From contig CAXBLG010000032.1 in assembly GCA_963976395.1 (NCBI GenBank), positions 1 through 32,745 of the forward strand: 32,745 nucleotides of DNA, read 5' to 3'. The notes beneath the pieces are model-generated. The model had not been told where the DNA came from. It worked only from the letters and a program-made list of their open reading frames with translations, and did not search any database. The DNA comes from UBA11612 sp963976395. Its GTDB lineage: Bacteria > Pseudomonadota > Alphaproteobacteria > Rhodospirillales > Rhodospirillaceae. This document shows positions 9,395 through 17,647 of the stretch, piece by piece. Each line of letters starts with the position of its first letter. Positions within the stretch are counted from its first letter, which is position 1. The translations under genes and the position numbers were made by a program.

Positions 9395-9423
9395 ATCTAA
9401 ACGGCGACGGGGAGTGAAGTCAA
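9395..9423 (-). promoter_or_regulatory. Candidate promoter for the nuo cluster
   Basis: On the minus strand TTGACT (9418-9423), a 17-base spacer and TTAGAT (9395-9400) resemble a sigma70-type promoter. The -35 is close to consensus and the -10 is weak. It is the best candidate I found in the 297-base gap between the receptor gene and nuoA. The rest of that gap shows no gene and no clear terminator. Confidence 0.35.
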
Positions 9424-9547
9424 GCAGTGTCATAGCCGCAAAATCATTGACATCACTGGGTTTTTTCCTCGAGTGAGTACAAAAGTGGGGCCGCAAATCC
9501 ATGAAACACACCAGTCAGGACCGAGCACCGCAACACTCATCGATATC

Positions 9548-11764
9548 CTAAAAAGTTCCACGCACGCTCAAAGTGATGCTCCGGCCGAACTGCCACTCAC
9601 GGATTTCACTAAAAGTAGCGTTCGCCGCAGCCCGATTCCCGTCAAAGTAATTCACAAGTCGGGGCTCCTTTGGCCGAAAAACGTCGCTCGAAGCCAGCCT
9701 TACCACCACATCCCCGATAGGGCGAAACTCAATGAATGGATTGATGTTGGGCTTGGGCCAAAATTTGAGGATGAAGTCACTTTCGGAAATGAAGAAATTG
9801 CTACGGTCGTTGATATCCACGCCATATGACAATCCGGACCACGAGGTATCGTGCCTAAAACTCACATCCCAGTTCAGATTTGCAGTCTGATCCATACGGA
9901 TCTTCCGGCCCGTGAAGGCATCCGTTTTTGACGAATTCCAGAATTTGACGCCTCCGTCAATCTTGGCTCCCTCTATGCCCAACCAGTCAAGACGCAAACC
10001 GCCCTTCAATTCAGCTCCATAGAATTCTGCAGACCCAACATTGCCAGCTGCCGAGATTCTGCCAGACCCAACCGGGATTTTATGAATGTGGTCGGTAATA
10101 TCATTATAGAAGCCGCGAAGTGTTAAGACGCCCTGATCGTCCGCGAGGCGATGTTCAAGTACCACCTCATAGTTCCAGTTTTTCTGAGGTACCAGATTGG
10201 GATTGCCTGCAACGACAACATCATCGCTGCTGTCCTCGGTTCTAAAGCTGGACACGAAGTCGCTGAAATTAAGCTGACTGATGACCCTAGTTACCCCTGC
10301 CCGCACCTGCCATTGCGGAGAGAGGTCGTAGCGGAGGTCTAGGCGGGGGCGCACAAAAAAGAAGGTGCGCTGATTGCTCACCGCGCTGCCGGTCTGCTTG
10401 ATGCGAGAATATTCAGTGTCCAGGGACGCCTCAACGGAGAATTCTGACGTGGGCTGCCAAGAATATTCCGTAACGGATTCGAATCTGGTCTCTTCCACAT
10501 GGGAGTCTGGATTAGGGACCGGAACGTTTTGAAGTCCCGAGCCCAAATCAACAAACTGCTGGACTTGTTGATCAAGCGTGTTGATCGCCACCTCCGCACC
10601 GAGTGTCAGTCGATGACCGGGCGCCACCGACCAACGATAGGTACCGCGAGCGATTTTTTCCTGTTCCTTCGGTTCCAAGATTTGCTGGCGATTAATAACC
10701 AGAGGAGCCCCAGGCACGGCCGATGAGAAAGTTCGGTCGTTCTTTTGAACGTCAGAACTCACGAGAAACAGCAACTTAAATGTGTCGCCGTTCTCGAACG
10801 CGTGCTCGTAATCCCCGCCGACCTCCCACTGGGTTCTCGACGTTAGAAATTGATTGAAACTGGAAAGAGTTGGAGTTTCAACGCCTGTCGGTGACAGATC
10901 AAAAAGTTCCCCCTTGTCGGTGCTCGAGCGACCTTTGTCAGCCACCCTGCCATTGACATTTAGAGTGTCCCCGTTGGTGAATCCATATGCGAAATTCACT
11001 GTTCCGATCAGATCCGTTCCATCATTTAGGCCGTCTTCCCTTTGACCCGCAAAAGGGGCCATGCCGGGTATAAAGAAAACGTCGGCACGGGGACGAGGAT
11101 TTGTTTGCGGCGCGGCTTCTATGCCCAAAATATAATTCAGGCGGCCCCAAGCTCCTGCATAGGAAGCTGTTGCACCTGGTTTCCAAACGCCTCCTGAGTA
11201 GTGAGCGATGCTGCCCTCCCAGGAAATGTAAGATGCAGCGACTTCTTCCTCTAGAACGACGTTAACAACACGCCCCTCGCTGCGCACATCAAGACCAGGT
11301 GCATTGCCTCGTATAACTTCAATGCGAAGAACTTGCCGTGCTTGAATTCTCTCTAGCGCAGACTGCACATCGTTTGATTTTCCCGACAACCGCTGCCCGT
11401 TGATAAGAACCTGAGCCCCGGTTGAACCGAAACCGCGCTCTCCGCTCTCATCAAAGTCCAGCAGATCCTGAACTCCGGGAATACGGCGCAACAGATCATC
11501 TGCACTAATGACGCTAAACTGACTGAAATAGGCCCGGTCATAGATTGTCCGACCATCTTCCTCCGTAACACCGGAAACAGCGGCGCCGGTCGATAGGGCC
11601 GCACTGTCATCGGCACTCTGCGCTGCATGAACTGCAATAAGAGGGCAACTCAGCATTAGCGTACCGAGCATCATCGCAATCCGGAAAGCCCGACGCGGTT
11701 CGGCAAAATGATAAGAGAAATGATTTTGAAAAGACGCGAACGCGCTACCCAGCCGGACTAACAA
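9548..11764 (-). CDS. TonB-dependent outer-membrane receptor
   Basis: Predicted energised outer-membrane transporter of the TonB-dependent family; the substrate cannot be told from sequence. From about residue 75 there is a plug domain, with DDLLRRIPGV, the VLINGQRLSGK segment and IEVIRGNAPG. A long region rich in alternating aromatic and polar beta strands follows. The last residues, ITLSVRGTF, end in Phe as expected for BAM-inserted barrels. The start is uncertain: the first candidate is TTG at 11762-11764, giving 738 residues with a basic stretch (RRAF) before a hydrophobic signal-peptide core (residues 31-47) and AHA-type cleavage. ATG codons at residues 31-32 would lack the positive n-region. 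It has no recognisable partner next to it and lies between tRNA-Val and nuo. Confidence 0.85.
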   Translation of the reverse strand: MLVRLGSAFASFQNHFSYHFAEPRRAFRIAMMLGTLMLSCPLIAVHAAQSADDSAALSTGAAVSGVTEEDGRTIYDRAYFSQFSVISADDLLRRIPGVQDLLDFDESGERGFGSTGAQVLINGQRLSGKSNDVQSALERIQARQVLRIEVIRGNAPGLDVRSEGRVVNVVLEEEVAASYISWEGSIAHYSGGVWKPGATASYAGAWGRLNYILGIEAAPQTNPRPRADVFFIPGMAPFAGQREDGLNDGTDLIGTVNFAYGFTNGDTLNVNGRVADKGRSSTDKGELFDLSPTGVETPTLSSFNQFLTSRTQWEVGGDYEHAFENGDTFKLLFLVSSDVQKNDRTFSSAVPGAPLVINRQQILEPKEQEKIARGTYRWSVAPGHRLTLGAEVAINTLDQQVQQFVDLGSGLQNVPVPNPDSHVEETRFESVTEYSWQPTSEFSVEASLDTEYSRIKQTGSAVSNQRTFFFVRPRLDLRYDLSPQWQVRAGVTRVISQLNFSDFVSSFRTEDSSDDVVVAGNPNLVPQKNWNYEVVLEHRLADDQGVLTLRGFYNDITDHIHKIPVGSGRISAAGNVGSAEFYGAELKGGLRLDWLGIEGAKIDGGVKFWNSSKTDAFTGRKIRMDQTANLNWDVSFRHDTSWSGLSYGVDINDRSNFFISESDFILKFWPKPNINPFIEFRPIGDVVVRLASSDVFRPKEPRLVNYFDGNRAAANATFSEIREWQFGRSITLSVRGTF

Positions 11765-11902
11765 TTCCGTGGCTTCATCGTATTTCTGGCGTCCAATTGC
11801 GGAAGCCAGCCCCCTCTATATTTCGATCCGTCAATGTGCGGTGGCACTATACCTATACGAAATTCAGGGGACAAATACTGACGGGTAACAACAGTAACAG
11901 GA

Positions 11903-11978
11903 TGGTGGGCGATGACAGGCTCGAACTGCCGACCCTCTCGGTGTAAACGAGATGCTCTACCAACTGAGCTAATCGCCC
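11903..11978 (-). tRNA. tRNA-Val, anticodon UAC
   Basis: A 76-base cloverleaf on the minus strand. The acceptor arm GGGCGAT pairs with ATCGCCC, followed by discriminator A and an encoded CCA. The D-arm is GCTC/GAGC and the anticodon stem is TCTCG/CGAGA around TTTACAC, giving anticodon TAC (Val, GUA codons). The T-arm GGCAG/CTGTC encloses TTCGAGC. It lies just downstream of hupB. The rest of the gap between hupB and the receptor shows only the hupB terminator. Confidence 0.97.
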
Positions 11979-12021
11979 TTAGAATCCAGTACAGAGTACA
12001 TAGCGGACCACAGCAAGATTT

Positions 12022-12056
12022 ACAAAGAAAAGCGCCGGCCGCGAAAAGCGACCGGC
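12022..12056 (-). terminator. Rho-independent terminator after hupB
   Basis: Read on the minus strand, a 9-base-pair GC-rich stem (12048-12056 with 12034-12042, one G-U pair) encloses a TTTTC loop and is followed by a T-rich stretch (GCTTTTCTTTG). It begins 26 bases after the hupB stop, as expected for its terminator. It would also separate hupB transcripts from tRNA-Val. Confidence 0.8.
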
Positions 12057-12081
12057 ACAATCCTTAAACCCACGTTCAGAT

Positions 12082-12357
12082 CTAGCGGTTAACCGCATCC
12101 TTAAGCGCCTTGCCAGCCGAGAACTTCGGCCGCTTGGAAGCAGGAATTTTGATCTTTTCGCCAGTGCGGGGATTACGCCCCTCACTCGCCGCACGCTTCG
12201 CGACAGAAAAAGTTCCGAAACCAACGAGGCGAACTTCATTTTGCTTCTTCAACGAAGCCGTGATGTTCTCCAAAACGCTGTCGACTGCTTTCGCAGCGTC
12301 AGCTTTTGTCAGCCCCGCAGAGTCCGCAACTGCGGCAACCAAATCGTTCTTATTCAT
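12082..12357 (-). CDS. hupB: DNA-binding protein HU
   Basis: Small nucleoid-associated protein that bends and compacts DNA without sequence specificity. The 91-residue product has the full HU fold: an N-terminal helical dimerisation part (MNKNDLVAAVADSAGLTKAD), VRLVGFGTFSV, and the beta-arm with EGRNPRTGEKIKIPASK whose proline intercalates into DNA. Length is exact for the family. It lies between lon and tRNA-Val, which is common in Alphaproteobacteria. It has its own candidate promoter and a clear terminator, so it is probably transcribed separately. Confidence 0.96.
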   Translation of the reverse strand: MNKNDLVAAVADSAGLTKADAAKAVDSVLENITASLKKQNEVRLVGFGTFSVAKRAASEGRNPRTGEKIKIPASKRPKFSAGKALKDAVNR

Positions 12358-12491
12358 ATGTGACCCCTTGACTAATGAGCGCTAAATGGTGGGTTGAACC
12401 GTGGGACAACCGGGCGACCCGTGACCGATCAGCGTACTTAACAATCCGCTGCACCGCCAAGCTTCCCGCTTAACTCCGGCTGTCCGCGCGA

Positions 12492-12521
12492 AGTGTATGC
12501 TTCGGGTTTTGTATGCGTCAA
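12492..12521 (-). promoter_or_regulatory. Candidate promoter for hupB
   Basis: Minus-strand TTGACG (12516-12521), 18-base spacer, TACACT (12492-12497). It lies about 135 bases upstream of the hupB ATG, which would leave a long leader. The match is moderate, but it is the best in this 360-base gap. Besides this site and the lon terminator I see nothing else in 12358-12717. Confidence 0.35.
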
Positions 12522-12629
12522 TCTGATAAACACAGATTTTTCGCGCTTTTCTGGGGATAACTGAGCCAAAACCAGCTTTATTTCCAAATGCACCCCTTCA
12601 TGGAAGCTTGACGCACCAAAGTGCGCCCC

Positions 12630-12673
12630 ACAAACAACAACGGCGGATGCGATTTCAGGAGTCGCATCCGCCG
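12630..12673 (-). terminator. Rho-independent terminator after lon
   Basis: A perfect 12-base-pair inverted repeat (12641-12652 with 12662-12673) with a 9-base loop. On the minus strand it is followed by TTGTTGTTTG. It lies 45 bases past the lon stop. Confidence 0.82.
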
Positions 12674-12717
12674 AGTCCTTTTGAAATGCGGTCGGCAGCT
12701 ATACAGCCGCCGCCCGG

Positions 12718-15126
12718 TCAATGAGTTAGTAAAGGCTCCTCATCACCATCCGATTCTTTTGGTGTTGATGCCTGCCGGTCTTCTTCCTCGTCGTCTTTCA
12801 AAATCGGAACCAGCGGTTTCACCAAAGCTTTCGCCAATACTTCATCAACTGTGGTCACGGGAATAATTTTCAAATTACGTTTTACGTTGTCGGGGATTTC
12901 CTCAAGGTCTTTTTCGTTATCCTTCGGGATCAGCACCGTCGTAATTCCTCCGCGCAACGCAGCCAGAAGCTTTTCCTTCAAGCCGCCGATAGGGAGAATA
13001 CGACCGCGTAGCGAAATTTCACCGGTCATTGCCACATCCCGGCGCACTGGGATACCTGTCAGGGCCGAAACAATAGATGTCGACATCGCCACCCCTGCCG
13101 ACGGGCCGTCTTTAGGAGTTGCCCCTTCTGGAACATGAAGGTGAATGTCCTGTTTTTCGAAAAGCTTTGGCTTAATACCGAAGGAAATGGACCGACTGCG
13201 CACAAACGAGCGCGCAGCTTGGATACTCTCCTTCATCACATCGCCTAGCTTGCCGGTCAAAGTGATTGCGCCCTTACCGGGCATGACCACCGCTTCAATC
13301 GACAGCAATTCACCACCAACTTCGGTCCATGCAAGTCCAGTGGTTACGCCCACCAAGTCCTCGCGCTCGGCTTCTCCAAAGCGGTACTTATGTATGCCGG
13401 CAAACTTCTTAAGATTGCGCCGAGTAACCGCAACCTTCTTTTGTTTTCCCAACACAATTTCTTTGGTCGCTTTCCGCGCCAAATTAGCAAGTTCGCGCTC
13501 AAGGTTTCGAACACCGGCCTCGCGCGTGTAGTAGCGGCAAAGATCACGAAGGGCATCATCAGACACACTCCATTCATCCTTCTTCAAGCCGTGAGCAGGA
13601 AATTGCTTAGCGATCAAATGGCGCTTCGCGATCGCCACCTTTTCATCCTCCGTATATCCGGACAGACGGATAATCTCCATGCGGTCCAGAAGAGGCTGAG
13701 GCATACGCAAAGTGTTCGCTGTCGTAATAAACAAGACATCGGACAGATCATAGTCGACCTCCAGGTAATGATCCTGGAACGTCGAGTTCTGTTCCGGATC
13801 CAAGACCTCAAGCAATGCCGACGACGGATCGCCACGCCAATCATTTCCAAGCTTATCAATTTCATCCAGCAGGAAGAGCGGGTTTGAGGACTTACCCTTC
13901 CGCATACCTTGAATAATTTTACCAGGCATAGAGCCGATGTAGGTCCGGCGATGACCTCTGATTTCGGCCTCGTCGCGTACACCGCCCAACGATACGCGCA
14001 CGAAGCTCCGCCCCGTTGCCGTTGCGATTGATCGGCCCAAAGATGTCTTACCTACGCCCGGTGGGCCAACTAAGCACAGAATTGGCCCTTTGACCTTCTT
14101 GGTCCGGCTTTGCACCGCTAAATATTCGACAATGCGCTCTTTGACCTTCTCGAGACCGTGATGATCACGATCCAACTGCGCTTTAGCTTTCTTGAGGTCA
14201 ATGTTGACCTTCGAGCGCTTCTTCCACGGAATCGCGGTCAGCCAGTCCAAATAATTGCGAACGACTGTTGCCTCCGCCGACATCGGACTCATATTTTTTA
14301 GCTTCTTGATCTCAGCCTGCGCCTTTTCACGCGCTTCCTTGCTCAAGCGGGTTTTTTTAATCTTGTCTTCGAACTCGGTGGCTTCATCCCGGCCCTCATC
14401 GTTTTCTCCGAGTTCTCGCTGAATCGCCTTCATTTGCTCGTTGAGATAATATTCGCGCTGGGTCTTTTCCATCTGACGCTTGACCCGGCTGCGGATACGT
14501 TTTTCGACCTGTAAAACGCTAATCTCGGATTCCATAAATCCGTAAACGCGCTCAAGACGTTCAGCGACACTTTTAACTTCAAGCAGCTCTTGCTTTTCTG
14601 CAATTTTCAACGAGAGGTGCGACGCAACCGTGTCCGCCAGCTTCGATGCATTGTCGATCTGGTTAATAGAGACCAGGACTTCAGGCGGTATTTTTTTATT
14701 CAGCTTTATGTATTGCTCGAACTGCGACACCACTGAACGACCGAGTGCATCAAGCTCTTTATCTTCTTCCGAAGGCTCGTCAATAAAATCGGCGTAGGCC
14801 TCAAAGAATGAGTCGTTCTCTTTGTAGCCGGAAATACGAGCGCGCTGCCCACCTTCCACAAGAACCTTGACCGTACCATCCGGCAGTTTCAGCAACTGCA
14901 ATACGGTCGAGACCGTACCGACATCGTAAATTTCTTCAGCGGATGGGTCATCTTGTGACGCGTCTTTCTGGGCGACCAGCAAAATTTGCTTATCATCCGA
15001 CATGACGTCCTCGAGGGCGCGCACAGACTTTTCGCGCCCGACAAACAACGGAACGATCATGTGTGGGAAAACAACTATGTCCCTCAGCGGCAACACTGGG
15101 AACAACTGACCTTTAGAGATATCCAC
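12718..15126 (-). CDS. lon: ATP-dependent Lon protease
   Basis: Cytoplasmic AAA+ serine protease that degrades misfolded and specific regulatory proteins. The 802-residue product has the N-terminal substrate-binding domain (FPVLPLRDIVVFPHMIVPL), a coiled-coil-rich middle (KRQMEKTQREYYLNEQMKA), Walker A GPPGVGKT near residue 355 and Walker B FLLDEIDKL. The protease domain follows, with catalytic Ser in KDGPSAGVAM and Lys in GGLKEKLLAA. The GTG start (15124-15126) has a good GAGG site 6 bases before it. The C-terminal tail after the protease domain is acidic and probably disordered. An RpoH-type promoter lies upstream (15250-15280), pointing to heat-shock control. Confidence 0.97.
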   Translation of the reverse strand: MDISKGQLFPVLPLRDIVVFPHMIVPLFVGREKSVRALEDVMSDDKQILLVAQKDASQDDPSAEEIYDVGTVSTVLQLLKLPDGTVKVLVEGGQRARISGYKENDSFFEAYADFIDEPSEEDKELDALGRSVVSQFEQYIKLNKKIPPEVLVSINQIDNASKLADTVASHLSLKIAEKQELLEVKSVAERLERVYGFMESEISVLQVEKRIRSRVKRQMEKTQREYYLNEQMKAIQRELGENDEGRDEATEFEDKIKKTRLSKEAREKAQAEIKKLKNMSPMSAEATVVRNYLDWLTAIPWKKRSKVNIDLKKAKAQLDRDHHGLEKVKERIVEYLAVQSRTKKVKGPILCLVGPPGVGKTSLGRSIATATGRSFVRVSLGGVRDEAEIRGHRRTYIGSMPGKIIQGMRKGKSSNPLFLLDEIDKLGNDWRGDPSSALLEVLDPEQNSTFQDHYLEVDYDLSDVLFITTANTLRMPQPLLDRMEIIRLSGYTEDEKVAIAKRHLIAKQFPAHGLKKDEWSVSDDALRDLCRYYTREAGVRNLERELANLARKATKEIVLGKQKKVAVTRRNLKKFAGIHKYRFGEAEREDLVGVTTGLAWTEVGGELLSIEAVVMPGKGAITLTGKLGDVMKESIQAARSFVRSRSISFGIKPKLFEKQDIHLHVPEGATPKDGPSAGVAMSTSIVSALTGIPVRRDVAMTGEISLRGRILPIGGLKEKLLAALRGGITTVLIPKDNEKDLEEIPDNVKRNLKIIPVTTVDEVLAKALVKPLVPILKDDEEEDRQASTPKESDGDEEPLLTH

Positions 15127-15249
15127 CGATCACCTCATACACGGACCGCGTCACTCGTAACACGGAGGCAGGCGCATTAACGTAATCGCGCCCGTTAAAA
15201 TTGTATCTCAGCCCTTTTTCAGGCCGCAGACACTGCACAATATGTAGTC

Positions 15250-15280
15250 CCAAGATAGGGCAGGATGACGCAGGGTCAAG
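15250..15280 (-). promoter_or_regulatory. RpoH (sigma32)-type heat-shock promoter for lon
   Basis: Minus strand: CTTG (15277-15280), exactly 17 bases, then CCTATCTTGG (15250-15259). This fits every fixed position of the alphaproteobacterial RpoH pattern CTTG-N17-CYTATNTNNG as I recall it. It lies between the clpX stop and lon, about 120 bases before the lon GTG. The same DNA can also be read as a sigma70 promoter (TTGACC-16-TATCTT), so dual recognition is possible. Confidence 0.7.
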
Positions 15281-15291
15281 GCGTACCTAAA

Positions 15292-15684
15292 TTACGCCGG
15301 CGCTGCCGCATCTTCACGGCTATCAGCGTATATATACAAGGGCTTAGCGCGCCCCTCTGCCACTTCACCGTTGACGACCACTTCTTCGACGCCCTCAAGC
15401 CCGGGAAGGTCAAACATCGTATCCAAGAGCATGCCTTCCATAATTGAGCGCAAACCGCGCGCCCCTGTTTTGCGGGCAATTGCCTTACGGGCAACAACTC
15501 CCATCGCGTCATCCGTGAAGGTCAGCTGCACATTTTCCATATCGAAGAGGCGTTGATACTGCTTTGCCAGCGCATTTTTCGGCGTGGTCAAGATTTCAAT
15601 CAGCGCGGTCTCATCTAAATCTTCTAGTGTTGCAAGTACCGGCAGTCGCCCCACAAACTCTGGGATCAGGCCATACTTGAGCAA
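15292..15684 (-). CDS. clpX: ClpX C-terminal part, out of frame with the rest of clpX
   Basis: The last third of the ClpX unfoldase: end of the AAA+ large subdomain (LKYGLIPEFVGRLPVLATL, with the arginine-finger region) and the small subdomain with the sensor-2 motif ARKTGARGLRSI. The first codon given is a TTG (leucine in the intact protein). The frame is open back to 15726 and there reads REVEPEDLLK, exactly the expected ClpX continuation, so the true gene is one with the upstream part. As an independent protein this would have a poor start and no ATP-binding site. Expected normal length of the joined protein is about 420 residues. Confidence 0.85.
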   Translation of the reverse strand: MLKYGLIPEFVGRLPVLATLEDLDETALIEILTTPKNALAKQYQRLFDMENVQLTFTDDAMGVVARKAIARKTGARGLRSIMEGMLLDTMFDLPGLEGVEEVVVNGEVAEGRAKPLYIYADSREDAAAPA

Positions 15685-15695
15685 ATCTTCCGGCT

Positions 15696-16556
<861 letters not shown>

Positions 16557-16690
16557 CGTCACTTACTCCACCGGGGGGCTACCGCAAGTCTCGCGCCAAG
16601 CCCGGGTATAAACACTACATATCGTATGTTAACCGAGCCTTTCCGCCCTACACAACCTCCAACCATACAGCGCAATATCTCGGCGGTAGA

Positions 16691-16733
16691 GGTTACGTAA
16701 CCCTAGGTATGAACATCCATGATCCATATCTAG
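16691..16733. repeat. Palindrome plus imperfect inverted repeat between clpP and clpX
   Basis: GGTTACGTAACC at 16691-16702 is a perfect 12-base palindrome. Immediately next to it lies an inverted repeat with 9-base arms (16703-16711 and 16725-16733, one mismatch, 13-base gap). They sit about 135-175 bases upstream of the clpX start, in a 302-base gap that otherwise shows no gene, terminator or strong promoter. They could be a regulator-binding site for clpX; that role is inference. Confidence 0.4.
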
Positions 16734-16864
16734 AGGGGGCAGCCAGTTTTCAATTGCCGGCTAGGTTACAAAATCGGCCTTCATGAACGGTTAATTCGCT
16801 TCAAACCGTAAAAACACCCTTTAAAACCTTTAGTTGATAAGCCCACCCGGTAGGGAGCCTTCTC

Positions 16865-17524
16865 TTAGGTCGAGGATGACGTATCGCCGCTTTCTTTATC
16901 CGATGACCCAGGTCGCTGCGTCACCACGCTGTCAATCAGCCCAAAGGACTGCGCGTCCTCGGCACTCATAAAGTTATCGCGATCCATCGCTTTTTCGATG
17001 TTTTTGAGCGATTGGCCCGTATGAGTGACATAAATCTGATTCAAACGCCCTCTAAGCGAAAGTATTTCACGGGCCTGAATTTCAATATCGGCTGCCTGCC
17101 CTTGAAAACCACCGGAAGGCTGATGGATCATGATCCTAGAGTTCGGCAAGGCGTAGCGTTTATCCTTATGACCGGCCGTCAAAAGCAACGAGCCCATGGA
17201 AGCCGCCAAGCCGACACACATCGTTGAAACATCGCAGCGGATATACTGCATCGTATCGTAAATCGCGAGCCCAGCCGTAACAACGCCACCCGGCGAGTTA
17301 ATATAGAACGAGATATCCTTGTTCGGATTTTCAGATTCCAAGAACAAAAGCTGCGCACAAATCAATGACGAGACGTTGTCATTCACGCCCCCCGTAAGGA
17401 ATATGATGCGTTCCTTAAGCAGCCGGGAATAAATGTCATACGCCCTCTCCCCGCGGTTGGTTTGCTCAACCACCATTGGGACTAGCGTATTGTTGTAAAC
17501 CTCAAAAGGATCGCGATCTTTCAT
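16865..17524 (-). CDS. clpP: ATP-dependent Clp protease proteolytic subunit
   Basis: Serine peptidase that forms the degradation chamber of ClpXP/ClpAP. The 219-residue product has the catalytic serine in GLAASMGSLLL, the histidine in MIHQPSGGFQGQ and the aspartate in MDRDNFMS, plus the FINSPGG-type loop (YINSPGGVVTAG). The final 18 residues (Ser/Asp-rich) are a variable tail. The ATG is preceded by AGGTGA at good spacing. It lies between tig and clpX. A heat-shock-type promoter lies 55-85 bases upstream. Confidence 0.97.
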   Translation of the reverse strand: MKDRDPFEVYNNTLVPMVVEQTNRGERAYDIYSRLLKERIIFLTGGVNDNVSSLICAQLLFLESENPNKDISFYINSPGGVVTAGLAIYDTMQYIRCDVSTMCVGLAASMGSLLLTAGHKDKRYALPNSRIMIHQPSGGFQGQAADIEIQAREILSLRGRLNQIYVTHTGQSLKNIEKAMDRDNFMSAEDAQSFGLIDSVVTQRPGSSDKESGDTSSST

Positions 17525-17578
17525 ACATCACCTAAAGCAACCAGAATTGACTGAAGTACATCAGCCTAACCGGATTTA

Positions 17579-17609
17579 AATACATAAGGAATGGACCGCG
17601 CAGCGCAAG
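17579..17609 (-). promoter_or_regulatory. RpoH (sigma32)-type heat-shock promoter for clpP
   Basis: Minus strand: CTTG (17606-17609), 17 bases, then CTTATGTATT (17579-17588). It fits CTTG-N17-CYTATNTNNG except for the last G. It lies in the 123-base gap between tig and clpP, so it would start a clpP transcript separate from tig. Confidence 0.65.
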
Positions 17610-17647
17610 GTAGTCTCTAGCAAACGACTGCCACGGATGGCCTCTCC

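Noticed and set aside
9324..9400. Repeated TAGATC/GATCTA motifs upstream of nuoA as an FNR- or Fur-type operator
   Set aside because: Spacing and flanks do not match either consensus; the motifs are short enough to arise by chance.
9251..9547. Integration scar (duplicate of the tRNA-Val 3' end) at the far side of the receptor gene
   Set aside because: I looked for a repeat of the T-arm/acceptor sequence in this gap and found none, so tRNA-targeted integration is not supported.
11758..12060. A 100-codon minus-strand frame across tRNA-Val
   Set aside because: Its middle (SSVGRASRLHREGRQFEPV) is the translation of the tRNA gene itself, and it extends into the hupB terminator.
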